The notes: generated by a model from the letters alone, not told the origin. DNA of 64,000 nt from Candidatus Zixiibacteriota bacterium (GCA_030613505.1 JAUWLW010000001.1:1-64000), one strand, 5' to 3'. Counted from the first letter of the stretch, positions 34,888-43,504 are shown. A program made the numbers and translations.

Positions 34888-34999
34888 AACTTTTTCCTAT
34901 TCTCTCACATAATAACATAAACGACGGACGCCTTCAGGCGTAATTACGAATACGAGCACGTTGACACGCCGTTTGTAACTTAACGTGGCGTAATTCCTA

Positions 35000-35104
35000 T
35001 TATCGTACCATACCTTCGACGCGCATGCGGCCGTCGTACGACTTCGGCAGCCGCCAGCGCCACGGGTCAACCTTCTCAAGCGGTCCTTGCCATTCCTCGG
35101 CCAT
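35000..35104 (-). pseudogene. rtcB 5' stub left by insert B
   Basis: ATG at 35102-35104 is preceded by a strong AGGGGG site and is followed by 29 codons identical in protein sequence to rtcB except at the last, then by five new codons and a stop. This appears to be the original rtcB start. It could still be translated as a 34-residue peptide. Confidence 0.85.
35016..35103. repeat. Direct repeat B, stub copy
   Basis: Second copy of the 88-base duplication, at the promoter-proximal side of the restriction-modification insert. 87 of 88 bases match 33228-33315. Confidence 0.95.
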
Positions 35105-35116
35105 ATCTATCCCCCT

Positions 35117-35773
35117 TTACAGCACGTAAACCTTTATTCCCATCGTCAGCAGTTTTTCCGTCAGGTAGAATTCCAATTCGAAGGGGCCCTTACTTCCCGA
35201 CGTCGGAGGCTGCCGCCACTCCTGCTTCGTTACGGCGTAGCGGTAATCCAAGGCCAAAGAGAAGCCGCTCGCCGGGTCCGGGAAGAATTCCAAACCGCCA
35301 AGCGCCGCCCAGCCGGTGCCGAAGCTCCCCTTATCCGAAAGCACGTTGGAATTGTCCATCACGATGCGATTGTAATTCGTCCACGCCACGCCGGCGCCGG
35401 CATATGGCCGAAGCTTCATCCGCCACAACGGGACCCGCACGCGGCCGCCCATTATAAAGGTATCCCCTTCGCCCTTAATTTCGGTAGGGCGGGCGGGATA
35501 CCCCTCCGATTCCCAGGGCGGCACGTCGCCGGAGGCGTAGGTATAACCCCACTGTATCAGGGGCGCGACGAGCCAGCTCGTCGACTCGTACGCTACTTCG
35601 CCGAAGTACGTGTACCCGGCCCCGCTCGCCGACCAGCGGCTGTGGTCGTTCCCGCTGTGACAGCCGCCGACGTTGAACCCGAAAGAAATGCGGCCGGGGA
35701 GGTCAACGTCCGCGGACGCCGCCCCGCCGGCCAAACCCGTTATTATCAGGAACGTTAACGTTAAACGCCGCAT
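35117..35773 (-). CDS. Outer-membrane beta-barrel protein
   Basis: A 218-residue protein with a signal peptide (cleavage near GGAASA-DV) and alternating amphipathic strands rich in Gly and aromatics (LRPYAGAGVAWTNY, FSLALDYRYAV), ending KVYVL. Small barrels of this kind (OmpW/OmpA-barrel-like) sit in the outer membrane; no ligand can be inferred. A broken relative lies just upstream at 35790-35940, so the two were probably tandem duplicates. Confidence 0.75.
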   Translation of the reverse strand: MRRLTLTFLIITGLAGGAASADVDLPGRISFGFNVGGCHSGNDHSRWSASGAGYTYFGEVAYESTSWLVAPLIQWGYTYASGDVPPWESEGYPARPTEIKGEGDTFIMGGRVRVPLWRMKLRPYAGAGVAWTNYNRIVMDNSNVLSDKGSFGTGWAALGGLEFFPDPASGFSLALDYRYAVTKQEWRQPPTSGSKGPFELEFYLTEKLLTMGIKVYVL

Positions 35774-35789
35774 TACGGCCTCCTATCCT

Positions 35790-35940
35790 TTATATCAAAA
35801 AGAAGCGGAACACGCCGCCTATCTGCAGCTGCTCGAAGGTGAACTCCTCGTCCGCGCCGGCTCGGGATAGCCCTCGACCTCCCACTCGGGGGCGTCGCCG
35901 TTAGCGCTGTTATCGCGAACGTAGTTATTGTAATATTACG
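35790..35940 (-). pseudogene. Relic of a second outer-membrane barrel gene
   Basis: On the minus strand one frame reads NGDAPEWEVEGYP, close to the SGDVPPWESEGYP of the neighbouring barrel. After a frameshift near 35850 another frame reads EFTFEQLQIGGVFRFFLI and stops at 35790, a typical last barrel strand. The 5' part of the gene is gone. The first entry start is not visible. Confidence 0.65.
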
Positions 35941-36020
35941 CACTAACCATCCGCCTCGGGACCTTGTATATTATATTGTATCGCCGCCCCGAGGCAACCG
36001 TTTTTTAGCGCGACCTATTA

Positions 36021-37274
36021 ATGGCCTCCGGACAAAGAGAAGCCCTCATCGAAGGCTGGCGGGAAAACCTCGCCCGGTGCCTCCGCTGCGGCCTGTGCCG
36101 CGAGGTGTGCCCCGCCTTCCGCGCGACCGCCTCCGAGCGCTTCTCGCCGCGGGGCCGCCTAGCCCTGCTGGAGGCCAGCCTGGAGGGCGAGCCGCCCGCC
36201 GACGAGTTCGGCGACGCGTTCCTCGAGTCGCTGGCGTACTGCCTGAGCTGCCGCGCCTGCGCCGAGCGCTGCCCCTCCGGCGTGGCCGCGGACGTGTTGG
36301 TCCTCGCCGCGCGGGAGGCGGGCCTGTGCCGCGGCGGCCTACCCTTCTTCAAATCCTGGGCCTACCGCCTGGCGCTGGGCCGGCCCCGGCTCCTGGCGCA
36401 GTTGACGCGGCTGCTGCACCTCGCGCAGGAGTTCCACGTCCTGCCGTTCGCGTTGTGGTTCTTCGGCCTGCCGCCCCGGCTGGCGCTGCCGCACCTCGAG
36501 GCGGAGCCGTTCGACGCCGGGCGGGAGCAGTACTTCACGCCGGCGGAGGGGACGGAATACCTCGGCCAGGTCACATACTTCGCCGGCTGCGGCACGACGT
36601 ACCTTTACCCCGCCACCGCTCGAGCGGTGGTCGACCTCCTCACCCGCGCCGGGTACCTGGTCTTCGTCCCCGCGGCGCGCCGGTGCTGCGGCATCCCGGC
36701 GCTCGCGAACGGCGACGTGGAGCTCGCCCGCGAGCTCGCCGCGCGGAACGTGGAAGCCCTTGCCGGCGACGAGCCGATAGCCGTCGACTGCGGCTCCTGC
36801 GGCACGATGCTCACCTATTATTACAACGACGTGCTGGAGGTCCCGGGCGCGGCGTCGTTTAAGGACCGCGTCAAGGACGTCACCGAGCTGTTGCCCGCCG
36901 ATAGCATCGAGCCCCGCGCGGCCGGCAAAATAACGTACCACGACCCCTGCCACCTGGCGCGGGGGTTGGGCGTCACCGCGGCGCCGCGCGCGCTGTTAAA
37001 TAAAGTCGGCGAGCTCGTCGAGCTGGAAGCGCCGGGGGCGGTGACGTGCTGCGGCGGCGCCGGCGCCTACGGCCTGACGTACGACGACGTCTTCGCGAAG
37101 ATAGGGGGCGAGAAGGCCGACGCGGTCGCGGCCTCGGGGGCCGATGTCGTCGCGACCGGCTGCCCGGCGTGCGTCCTATACATCAACGAGGCGCTACGGC
37201 GACGGGGCGTTAAGGCCGAGGCGCGGCACACCGCAGAGGTTTTGCGCGAAAGCGCGGGCCAACCCGATAGATAA
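36021..37274 (+). CDS. GlcF/LutA-like iron-sulfur oxidoreductase with CCG domains
   Basis: A 417-residue protein. Two N-terminal [4Fe-4S] motifs (CLRCGLCREVCP and CLSCRACAERCP) precede two CCG domains (FAGCGTTYLYP with RRCCGIPALANGD, and HDPCHLARG with CCGGAGAYGL and TGCPACVLYI). This matches the glycolate-oxidase Fe-S subunit and HdrD-like proteins, which pass electrons from a flavin dehydrogenase to a membrane or disulfide acceptor. The usual FAD-linked GlcD partner is not adjacent, so the donor is unknown. Confidence 0.88.
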   Translation: MASGQREALIEGWRENLARCLRCGLCREVCPAFRATASERFSPRGRLALLEASLEGEPPADEFGDAFLESLAYCLSCRACAERCPSGVAADVLVLAAREAGLCRGGLPFFKSWAYRLALGRPRLLAQLTRLLHLAQEFHVLPFALWFFGLPPRLALPHLEAEPFDAGREQYFTPAEGTEYLGQVTYFAGCGTTYLYPATARAVVDLLTRAGYLVFVPAARRCCGIPALANGDVELARELAARNVEALAGDEPIAVDCGSCGTMLTYYYNDVLEVPGAASFKDRVKDVTELLPADSIEPRAAGKITYHDPCHLARGLGVTAAPRALLNKVGELVELEAPGAVTCCGGAGAYGLTYDDVFAKIGGEKADAVAASGADVVATGCPACVLYINEALRRRGVKAEARHTAEVLRESAGQPDR

Positions 37275-37351
37275 CCCGGTTGACACGGCCGCGGCTAACG
37301 CTTAGAATTCCAAAGAGAGCGCGAACCCTTTCACCAACGGGAGGTAGTGCG

Positions 37352-38005
37352 ATGCGCAGCGTATTCGGCCTTGTACTGATATTGACCTGCCTCGCGCCGG
37401 CCGCGGCGGACCAGTTCCTCGTCGGCGAGCGCGGGACGAACGGCGACTACCCGTTCCGCGGCTGTTGAGGGAGCGAGGCCTGCAGGATGCAGGACCTCGT
37501 GCTCCAGTCGGACGCCCTTCCCGCCGGCCGCGTCACCAGGTGGGAGTGGTTCGGCGTCGGCAAGGAGGTCAAGGCCGGGAAATACTTCAAGTTCCGCCTC
37601 AAGCTGTGCCACACCTCGCGGCGCGCGCTGACCGAGAAGTACGCCGACAACTACGACGGCAACACGCCGGCGCAGGTCTTCTACCGCGACCCCGTACAGT
37701 TCGACCCCAAACTTAACGACTGGTTCGGCTTCACCTTCGACACGCCGTTCGTATACGACGGCCGCCGCAACCTGGTGGTCGAGGTGTGGTGGGCGGGCCA
37801 GGAGAACGAGGCCAACGCCTACACCGACTGGGGCCGGGACTTCATGGGGCGATGCGTGGTGTCCTTCGTCACGAAAGGCATACCGGAATGCGGCTACCCC
37901 GACGCCGGCCGCGTCCAAGACTATATCCACTACATGCGCATCACAATAACGGCCATCGCCGTCTCCCCCACGTCGCTGGGGCGCGTGAAGGCGTTGTTCG
38001 AATAG
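37352..38005 (+). CDS. Exported beta-sandwich protein with in-frame UGA; candidate selenoprotein
   Basis: 217 residues if the TGA at 37466-37468 is read through (residue 39). GGGAGG precedes the ATG and a clear signal peptide ends near PAAA-DQ. The UGA falls in RGC-U-GSEACRM, between two cysteines, and the same frame continues as one domain (LCHTS, NYDGNTP, PFVYDGRRNLVVEVWW) to SLGRVKALFE. A strong imperfect hairpin (GAGC, GAGG, CCTGCA; loop GGA) starts two bases after the UGA. The same domain is common in secreted proteins of unnamed function. The alternative is a recent nonsense mutation (for example from TGG). The C-terminal motif resembles that of the beta-propellers at 48-50 kb. Confidence 0.7.
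37471..37504 (+). promoter_or_regulatory. Putative bacterial SECIS hairpin of the exported protein
   Basis: GAGC 37471-37474 pairs with GCTC 37501-37504, GAGG 37475-37478 with CCTC 37495-37498 and CCTGCA 37479-37484 with TGCAGG 37488-37493, around the loop GGA. The loop begins 16 bases after the UGA, the lower limit of the consensus spacing. It is the longest of the three UGA-linked stems in the window. Confidence 0.5.
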
Positions 38006-38017
38006 GCGGCGGGCCCC

Positions 38018-38045
38018 GTAGGGGCGTAACGCGTTACGCCCCTAC
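38018..38045. repeat. REP-like palindrome 1
   Basis: A perfect 28-bp palindrome: GTAGGGGCGTAACG followed by its reverse complement. It lies upstream of the RAYT gene and differs from the other two copies at one symmetric pair (T/A for C/G). Confidence 0.9.
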
Positions 38046-38089
38046 CAGGGGTCCCCAGCCGGCCCCCCCCCGCGACGACGGCCGCTATA

Positions 38090-38638
38090 ATGTTCGACCG
38101 CCACAAACACCACCGCCGGTCCATCCGCCTCCGCGGCTACGATTACACGTCGGGCGGGGCGTATTTCGTCACGATTTGCACCTACGACCGGGAATGTCTG
38201 TTCGGAGCCGTCGAAGGCGATACGGTCCGTTTGAACCAATTCGGCCTCGTCGCCGGCGAGGAATGGTCGCGTTCCGCCGCCCACCGGCCCGAAATCGAAT
38301 TGGACGCGTTCGTCGTCATGCCCAACCACGTCCACGGCATCGTGATCATAACGGACGACGCCGTAGGGGCGCAACGCGTTGCGCCCCTACTACACGGCCC
38401 GCCCGCGCAACGGCCGTTGTTATACAGGCCGCCGGGGTCGTTGGGGTCGTTCATCGCCGGTTTCAAAATGGCCGTAACGAAACGCATCAACCTATTGCGC
38501 GGGACGCCGGCCGGGCGGGTGTGGCAACGTAATTATTACGAACGGATTATCCGCGACGACGACGAGGCGGCGCGCACCCGCGCGTATATTTACGACAACG
38601 CCGGCCGTTGGCCCGAGGACGATTATTACCGCCCGTAG
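38090..38638 (+). CDS. REP-associated tyrosine transposase (RAYT, Y1/IS200-like)
   Basis: A 182-residue single-strand transposase. The N-terminal segment RRSIRLRGYDYTSGGAYFVT and the HUH-like motif MPNHVHGIV identify the RAYT group; the catalytic Tyr region lies near NYYERIIRDD. RAYTs cut and move REP palindromes as single-stranded DNA. Three REP-like palindromes surround it, and one lies inside its own coding sequence, where it encodes VGAQRVAPL in frame. The stop codon TAG is itself part of the third palindrome. Confidence 0.93.
   Translation: MFDRHKHHRRSIRLRGYDYTSGGAYFVTICTYDRECLFGAVEGDTVRLNQFGLVAGEEWSRSAAHRPEIELDAFVVMPNHVHGIVIITDDAVGAQRVAPLLHGPPAQRPLLYRPPGSLGSFIAGFKMAVTKRINLLRGTPAGRVWQRNYYERIIRDDDEAARTRAYIYDNAGRWPEDDYYRP
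38363..38390. repeat. REP-like palindrome 2, inside the RAYT gene
   Basis: A perfect 28-bp palindrome (GTAGGGGCGCAACG and its complement) in frame within the transposase, about 90 codons from its start. Confidence 0.9.
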
Positions 38639-38662
38639 GGGCGCAACGCGTTGCGCCCCTAC
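38635..38662. repeat. REP-like palindrome 3, overlapping the RAYT stop
   Basis: Identical 28-bp palindrome to copy 2. Bases 38636-38638 (TAG) form the RAYT stop codon. Confidence 0.9.
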
Positions 38663-38712
38663 CGGCGCACCGCACCCCATTATCATTTAAATAAATATCG
38701 GCCTCCCCGCCC

Positions 38713-40947
38713 TCACCACCCCATCGCCTCCAGGCGGGCGAGGTTGGCGCGGATCTCGGTTGAGTAGGGCGCGATACGGGCCGCGCGCGCAAGCTCCGCC
38801 TTGGCCTCCACGTACCGCCCCCGCGCGATGAGCGCCAGCGCATACGCGTTCATCAGCCGCACGTCGTTGTACTGGTGGACGTTCTCGGCCAGCAGCGCGA
38901 ACGCCTCGTCGCCGCGGCCCTCCGCCCGGTATATTTTCGCCAGCATCATCACGGCGTCGGGGTCGTTGTAGCCGCGGTCGAGCGTCTTCTCCAGCTCGCG
39001 CTTGGCGTTCTCGCGGTCCCCCCGCTCGAGGTAAATCCCCGCCGCCAGGCGGTGCGTCTTGCCGTCGTGGGGTTTGAGCGCCACGGCCACGCGGGCGTGC
39101 TTCAGCGCCGCGTCGAGGTCGCCCTCGGCCTGAGCCGCCATCGCCAGGTACGCGTACGCCATATATTTCATATGGCCGCCGTCCGCCGCGACGATCGCGG
39201 CCCGGGCCGCGCGGCGCGCTTTCTCGTACTCCCCCTCGTCGATATAACACCGCGCCAGGTTAATCTGGGGCATCGCCGTCCCCGGCGCCAGCTCGGCGGC
39301 CCGCACGAAGTAGTACTTCGCCCGCGCCGGCTCGTCGCGATATTCGTAGTAAAAGGCGCGGTATTCCCACACGCTCAGGGCGAGGGCCAGGCCGTCGGTG
39401 GGGCGGCCCGGTTCGTCGCGCCTGGCCCGCAACAGCTCCCGGGCTCGAGCCAGGACCTCCGCGTCCAGCGGCCGCGCGTCCCCCGCCGCGACGTCGCGGT
39501 CGGTTACCTCCAGTACGAAACCCGCGGGCCGGCCCCGCCGGCAAAAGGTTCGCCGCTGGTGGGTCTGGTATACGAAAAAGTAGTCCGCGAATACGCGCCT
39601 CGCCCCCGCCTCGCGCCAGGCCAGCGCCGCCAGTTTGTCGATGTCGAAGCGGTCGTCGTTGATGTTGTAGAGCTCGACGTCGGGCCGCTGCCCCAGCGTA
39701 TACTGGCGGAACCAGTAGAGGAAGTTCGACGTCGTCGTGCCCGATATGTAAACCGCCCGGTACCCCACCGGCAAGACTATTTGACGGCCGTAATAGGAGA
39801 GGAATTCCGGGTCGCGCCGTTGCCGCGGCCACTCGCCGACGAGCGAAAGGGCGACGGCCGCGGCCGCCACCACGCCCACGACGGCGCGCAACTTCGGCCC
39901 CGCGGCGCCGAAGAGGGCCACCGCCGCCGCCGCGGCGCACGCGAAGACGAACGCGACGAACGGCAGCTGATACCTCGCCAGGTCGGGGATGTCGTAGAAG
40001 AGGAGGAACGCCGCGTTCAGCGCCAATACGGCGACGACGGCCGCCGCGGCCGCGCGCGACCGGCGCCATAGGAGCCACAAGCCCAGGGGCGCGAGGAATA
40101 CGAACGGCCCGCCGCTTCGCCATACCGCGGCGAAAAGCTCCCGCAGCCGCAAGGCCGCGAGCATCTCCGTCGGCACCCGGAAGTTATAGGAGAACTGCCG
40201 CCCGGTGGCGTGGACGACGAACGTGCGCAGGTCGCTGATGCCGGTCCAGGTCCAGGTGAGGGGCGGCGCCGCCACCGCTCGCAAAGGGAGGAAGAGCGCC
40301 GCCGACAACCCCAGCGCCCAGGCGCCCGCGGCCAGGCACACGATGCGAAGGGGCGGCCGACGGGCCGCGCCCCATACGACGAGCAATACGAAGACGTACG
40401 CGAACGCGGTAAGGTGAACGCCGGCGGCCAGGCCGCCCACGAGGGCCGCCGCCACGAAGGGCCGGCCGTCGCCGCCCCGGCGCGCCGGCTCGAGCAATAG
40501 AAGCGCGCCCAGCAACAAGGCGAGAGCCGCGCCGTACACCTCGACCGACGTGGCCTCCAGCCATACCGACGCCGCGCCGGCGAAGAAAACGCCCGCCGCG
40601 ACGGCGAACACGGCTACGGCGACGTCGTCACGGCCGTCGCCCCGCGCGAGCCTATACGCCCACAACGCGAGCAGCGCCGGCGCCAGCGCTACGACGAGCG
40701 CGTTCGTGACGTCGGCGGCGGCCGCGGCCCACGCCGCGGGCAGTATCAAAAGGGGAAGGGCGAGTATTTGCAGATAAACGGCGTAGCCGGTGGGGTGGGC
40801 GATGCCGAGGACCGAGGCCGCGGCCACGAAGTCGCCCCAGTCGCCGCTGCCCGGCGCCCGGGCCGCGGAGGCGACGTACAACGCCGCGGCGGCGACGTAC
40901 GTCGCGGCGAAGACGAGCCATCCGAATCTTCCGGAAACGCGCTTCAT
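38713..40947 (-). CDS. DUF2723-type membrane glycosyltransferase-like protein with C-terminal TPRs
   Basis: A 744-residue protein. About 12 hydrophobic segments span residues 10-370; SGDWGDFVAAASVLGIAHP near residue 33 is the DUF2723 signature, with an acidic residue expected to bind a polyprenyl-linked sugar. A periplasmic linker follows and residues 530-744 are tetratricopeptide repeats (INLARCYIDEGEYEKA, LAAGIYLERGDRENA). The family is related to protein O-mannosyltransferases; acceptor and sugar are unknown. It overlaps the next gene upstream by four bases. Confidence 0.85.
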   Translation of the reverse strand: MKRVSGRFGWLVFAATYVAAAALYVASAARAPGSGDWGDFVAAASVLGIAHPTGYAVYLQILALPLLILPAAWAAAAADVTNALVVALAPALLALWAYRLARGDGRDDVAVAVFAVAAGVFFAGAASVWLEATSVEVYGAALALLLGALLLLEPARRGGDGRPFVAAALVGGLAAGVHLTAFAYVFVLLVVWGAARRPPLRIVCLAAGAWALGLSAALFLPLRAVAAPPLTWTWTGISDLRTFVVHATGRQFSYNFRVPTEMLAALRLRELFAAVWRSGGPFVFLAPLGLWLLWRRSRAAAAAVVAVLALNAAFLLFYDIPDLARYQLPFVAFVFACAAAAAVALFGAAGPKLRAVVGVVAAAAVALSLVGEWPRQRRDPEFLSYYGRQIVLPVGYRAVYISGTTTSNFLYWFRQYTLGQRPDVELYNINDDRFDIDKLAALAWREAGARRVFADYFFVYQTHQRRTFCRRGRPAGFVLEVTDRDVAAGDARPLDAEVLARARELLRARRDEPGRPTDGLALALSVWEYRAFYYEYRDEPARAKYYFVRAAELAPGTAMPQINLARCYIDEGEYEKARRAARAAIVAADGGHMKYMAYAYLAMAAQAEGDLDAALKHARVAVALKPHDGKTHRLAAGIYLERGDRENAKRELEKTLDRGYNDPDAVMMLAKIYRAEGRGDEAFALLAENVHQYNDVRLMNAYALALIARGRYVEAKAELARAARIAPYSTEIRANLARLEAMGW

Positions 40948-43499
40948 CTCCCGGGCTCCGATTCGGCCGGCGGGTATCGCTCGAGCAGCGCTCGGAACCG
41001 CGGCAGCTCGCGACAGCTCGCGAGGTCCGCGTCCCGCCCCGCCATCGCCCCGTAGCGGTCCGGCTTAAGCTCGAGGGCGAGCGCCAGGTGTTCCAACGCG
41101 GCGTCGGTCCGGCCTTCCCGCGCCCGCGAGCAGGCGAGGTTATAGTGAGCCTGGGCGTCGCCCGGGTTGAGCTCGAGCGCGGCCTCGAAATCTTCCGCCG
41201 CCGACGCCGCGTCCCCCAGCTTCAAGAAGTTCACGCCGCGCGCGGTGTACACCCGCGACGCGTAGGCGTTGAGCTCGAGCGACCTGTCGAAGGCCGCCAC
41301 CGCGGCGCGGCTGTCGCCGGCGGCGTCGTGCGTCAGCCCCAACTCCCACCAGAACTCGGCGTCGTCGGCGCAGCGCGGCCTCGCCGCCTCGAACGCCGCC
41401 AGCGCCTTATCCAGGTCGCCCTGCTCGCGGAAGATGATGGCGCCGACGTACCCGCCGTCGCCGGTTTCGTCCGCCGCCAGCGTTTCGGCTACTTCCGCGG
41501 CCTCGTCGGCCCGGCCGGCGGCGAAAAGCGCGCGCGCCAGCTTGGCGCGCACCGGGGCGCTCTCGGGAGCGAGCTCCAGCGCCCGCCGGTAATACGCCAC
41601 AGCTTCGTCGGCGCGCCCGACGACCATGTAAACGCTCGCCAAATTCTGATAGCCGTCGGGGTCGTCCGGAAGGAGACGGATGTACGACTTCAGCAACTCC
41701 TCCTGGGGCTGGACGATGCCGCGGTCGGCGAGGTGGTTGCTCAGGCGGGAATAATATACCGCGACCAGGCGCTTGAAGAACGGGTCGCGGAGCTCGCCCG
41801 GGCCTTTTTGCTCGATTTCGGCCATCAACGCCGTGAAGGCCCTAATCGACGCCGCGCCGCGACGGCGCACCTCCGCGGGAGGGGGCTCCTCCGTCACTAC
41901 CTCCAGGGCGAGGTCGTACGGGACAAAGTATTCCTGCAACCTCTTGCTCCGGTCGCCCAAACCCCAGAACAGCCGCCGGCGGTCGGCGTTCTCGGCGATT
42001 ATAGCCGCGATGACCTCCGGCAAGATGAAGTCGTCGCTGGAGCGGAAGACGATGCCGGATTCTTCGTAGTCGCCGCGCGCGACGGCGCGCTCGGCGAGAA
42101 CGCGCACCTCCGCCTCCTCCGGGACGACCAGGTCGGGGTTCCGCCGCGCCAGGGCCGTTAAATATCCGCGGCTCGCGAGCCGGATCTGGTCTACGACGAC
42201 GACGTCCGGCCTGAAGCGCCGCGCGTAGACGTTGTACCAGGTAATAAAAGTGTTCGTGTCGCCGCTGGGGAAGAAGAGGGCGTCGGCGGGCAGCACCGCC
42301 AGAAGACGACGGCCGTACGTCTCCGCGAAGATGAAGCCGCGCCTGTGGCCGTACGGGTAATTCGAGGCGAACGCCCAACCGGCCGCCGCAAGGATCGCCG
42401 CCGCCCCGCACGCCGCGACCGGCAAACGCGCCGCCGTAAACCTCTCCGCTATAACGCGCGCGACTACGCCGACACCCACCGCGGCGACGAACGCCGCCGT
42501 CAGGTGGAGGGGGATGAAGTAATAGTAGATGTCCGGGATAGAATAAACGGCGCAATAGGCGAGGTAACCCGCGTAATACAGCACGAGCGCCGACGCGACG
42601 GCCCGGCGACGCTTAGCGAAAAGCCACGCCAGGCCCGCGGCCGCGAACGCCGCCAGCGGCGTGACGTTGTACAGCGCCCCGCCGCGGTACTGCGCTAAAG
42701 CGTCCCTCACGCCCGCCGCGCCCTCCTCGAGGAAATTTCCCCGATACTGAAAACCCGCTAAATGGGCGTAGAGGGAACCAAGGGTGGAGGGGTCGTTCCA
42801 ATTGAAGAGCGGCTGCTGCGCCGCCCGCAGCGCCGTGTAGAGGTTTACCGAGACGCCCCCTAATAAGAGGGCCGCCGCCAACGGCAGCGCCCGAGCCAGC
42901 GTCTTCGCTCTCTCCCGCCCGGGCCAACCGATAAAAACCAGCGCCGGGAAAAACAACGCGATCGTCGCGTGGTTGGCCAACGAAAGACCCGCCACCAACG
43001 CTAACACGTACAGCTCCCGCGCCCCGCCCGTCCGCCGCAGCCGGCGCACCGCCCACAATAAAGCTCCCCAGAAGAGCGCGTTCAGCGCGTACACCTCCGC
43101 CATCGTCGCCACCGACCATAGCGTCCGCCCCGCCAGTACCAATAACCCCGCCGTCGTTATCGCCAACGCCTTGCTCATATCCCCCCAACCCAACTGCCCG
43201 GCTAACTCCGCCGCCGCCAGCGCCACGAAGAACGCCGCACCCGCCGCCGCGGCCGCGGATATTAAATTTATTAAAAACGCGCCGTCGCCCCACGGGAAGA
43301 ACGTCGCCAGCTGCCCCAACAACGCGTACAGCGGATACCCCGTCGGGTGCGCCACCCCCAGCGTCGCCGCCACGCCAAGGAACTCCCCCGAGTCCAATAT
43401 CGAAAGGCCGCGCGCCGCGCCCAAACCGTACAGCGCGAAGCCGCCCAACAAAAAGGCCCACGGGAGGAATCGCAACCACGTCTTCTTCGTATACGGCAT
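40944..43499 (-). CDS. DUF2723-type membrane protein with TPRs (tandem paralogue 1)
   Basis: An 851-residue protein from the ATG at 43499, five bases after the preceding stop; the frame upstream is a shadow of the neighbour. The signature ILDSGEFLGVAATLGVAHPTG is near residue 35; about a dozen membrane segments reach residue 440, and at least six TPRs fill residues 600-840 (YQNLASVYMVVGRADEA and similar). The first 240 residues are almost identical, also in DNA, to the next gene, while the C-terminal two thirds have diverged. The role is probably glycosylation of surface or exported molecules. Confidence 0.85.
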   Translation of the reverse strand: MPYTKKTWLRFLPWAFLLGGFALYGLGAARGLSILDSGEFLGVAATLGVAHPTGYPLYALLGQLATFFPWGDGAFLINLISAAAAAGAAFFVALAAAELAGQLGWGDMSKALAITTAGLLVLAGRTLWSVATMAEVYALNALFWGALLWAVRRLRRTGGARELYVLALVAGLSLANHATIALFFPALVFIGWPGRERAKTLARALPLAAALLLGGVSVNLYTALRAAQQPLFNWNDPSTLGSLYAHLAGFQYRGNFLEEGAAGVRDALAQYRGGALYNVTPLAAFAAAGLAWLFAKRRRAVASALVLYYAGYLAYCAVYSIPDIYYYFIPLHLTAAFVAAVGVGVVARVIAERFTAARLPVAACGAAAILAAAGWAFASNYPYGHRRGFIFAETYGRRLLAVLPADALFFPSGDTNTFITWYNVYARRFRPDVVVVDQIRLASRGYLTALARRNPDLVVPEEAEVRVLAERAVARGDYEESGIVFRSSDDFILPEVIAAIIAENADRRRLFWGLGDRSKRLQEYFVPYDLALEVVTEEPPPAEVRRRGAASIRAFTALMAEIEQKGPGELRDPFFKRLVAVYYSRLSNHLADRGIVQPQEELLKSYIRLLPDDPDGYQNLASVYMVVGRADEAVAYYRRALELAPESAPVRAKLARALFAAGRADEAAEVAETLAADETGDGGYVGAIIFREQGDLDKALAAFEAARPRCADDAEFWWELGLTHDAAGDSRAAVAAFDRSLELNAYASRVYTARGVNFLKLGDAASAAEDFEAALELNPGDAQAHYNLACSRAREGRTDAALEHLALALELKPDRYGAMAGRDADLASCRELPRFRALLERYPPAESEPGR
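42768..43474. repeat. Near-identical 0.7-kb tract shared with 45311-46009
   Basis: The 5' coding parts of the two tandem DUF2723 genes are nearly identical over about 700 bp, including third codon positions. Similarity drops abruptly on both sides. This is best explained by recent gene conversion. Confidence 0.8.
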
Positions 43500-43504
43500 A
43501 TCGG

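Larger units (their letters stand above)
33316..35015 (-). mobile_element. AT-rich restriction-modification insert B flanked by 88-bp direct repeats
   Basis: The 1.7-kb insert is clearly AT-richer than the flanks, carries a methyltransferase gene and an endonuclease gene in the same direction as rtcB, and is bounded exactly by the two copies of the rtcB 5' end. No recombinase is encoded. This is the same architecture as insert A. Bases 34888-35015 upstream of the methyltransferase hold the promoter side, including a perfect hairpin ACGCC-TTCA-GGCGT at 34928-34941. Confidence 0.9.

Noticed and set aside
34928-34941. Hairpin ACGCC-TTCA-GGCGT upstream of the methyltransferase as a C-box or terminator
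   Set aside because: It lacks the GACT/AGTC pattern of C-boxes and any T-run, and no controller gene is present. It is kept only as a note in the insert entry.
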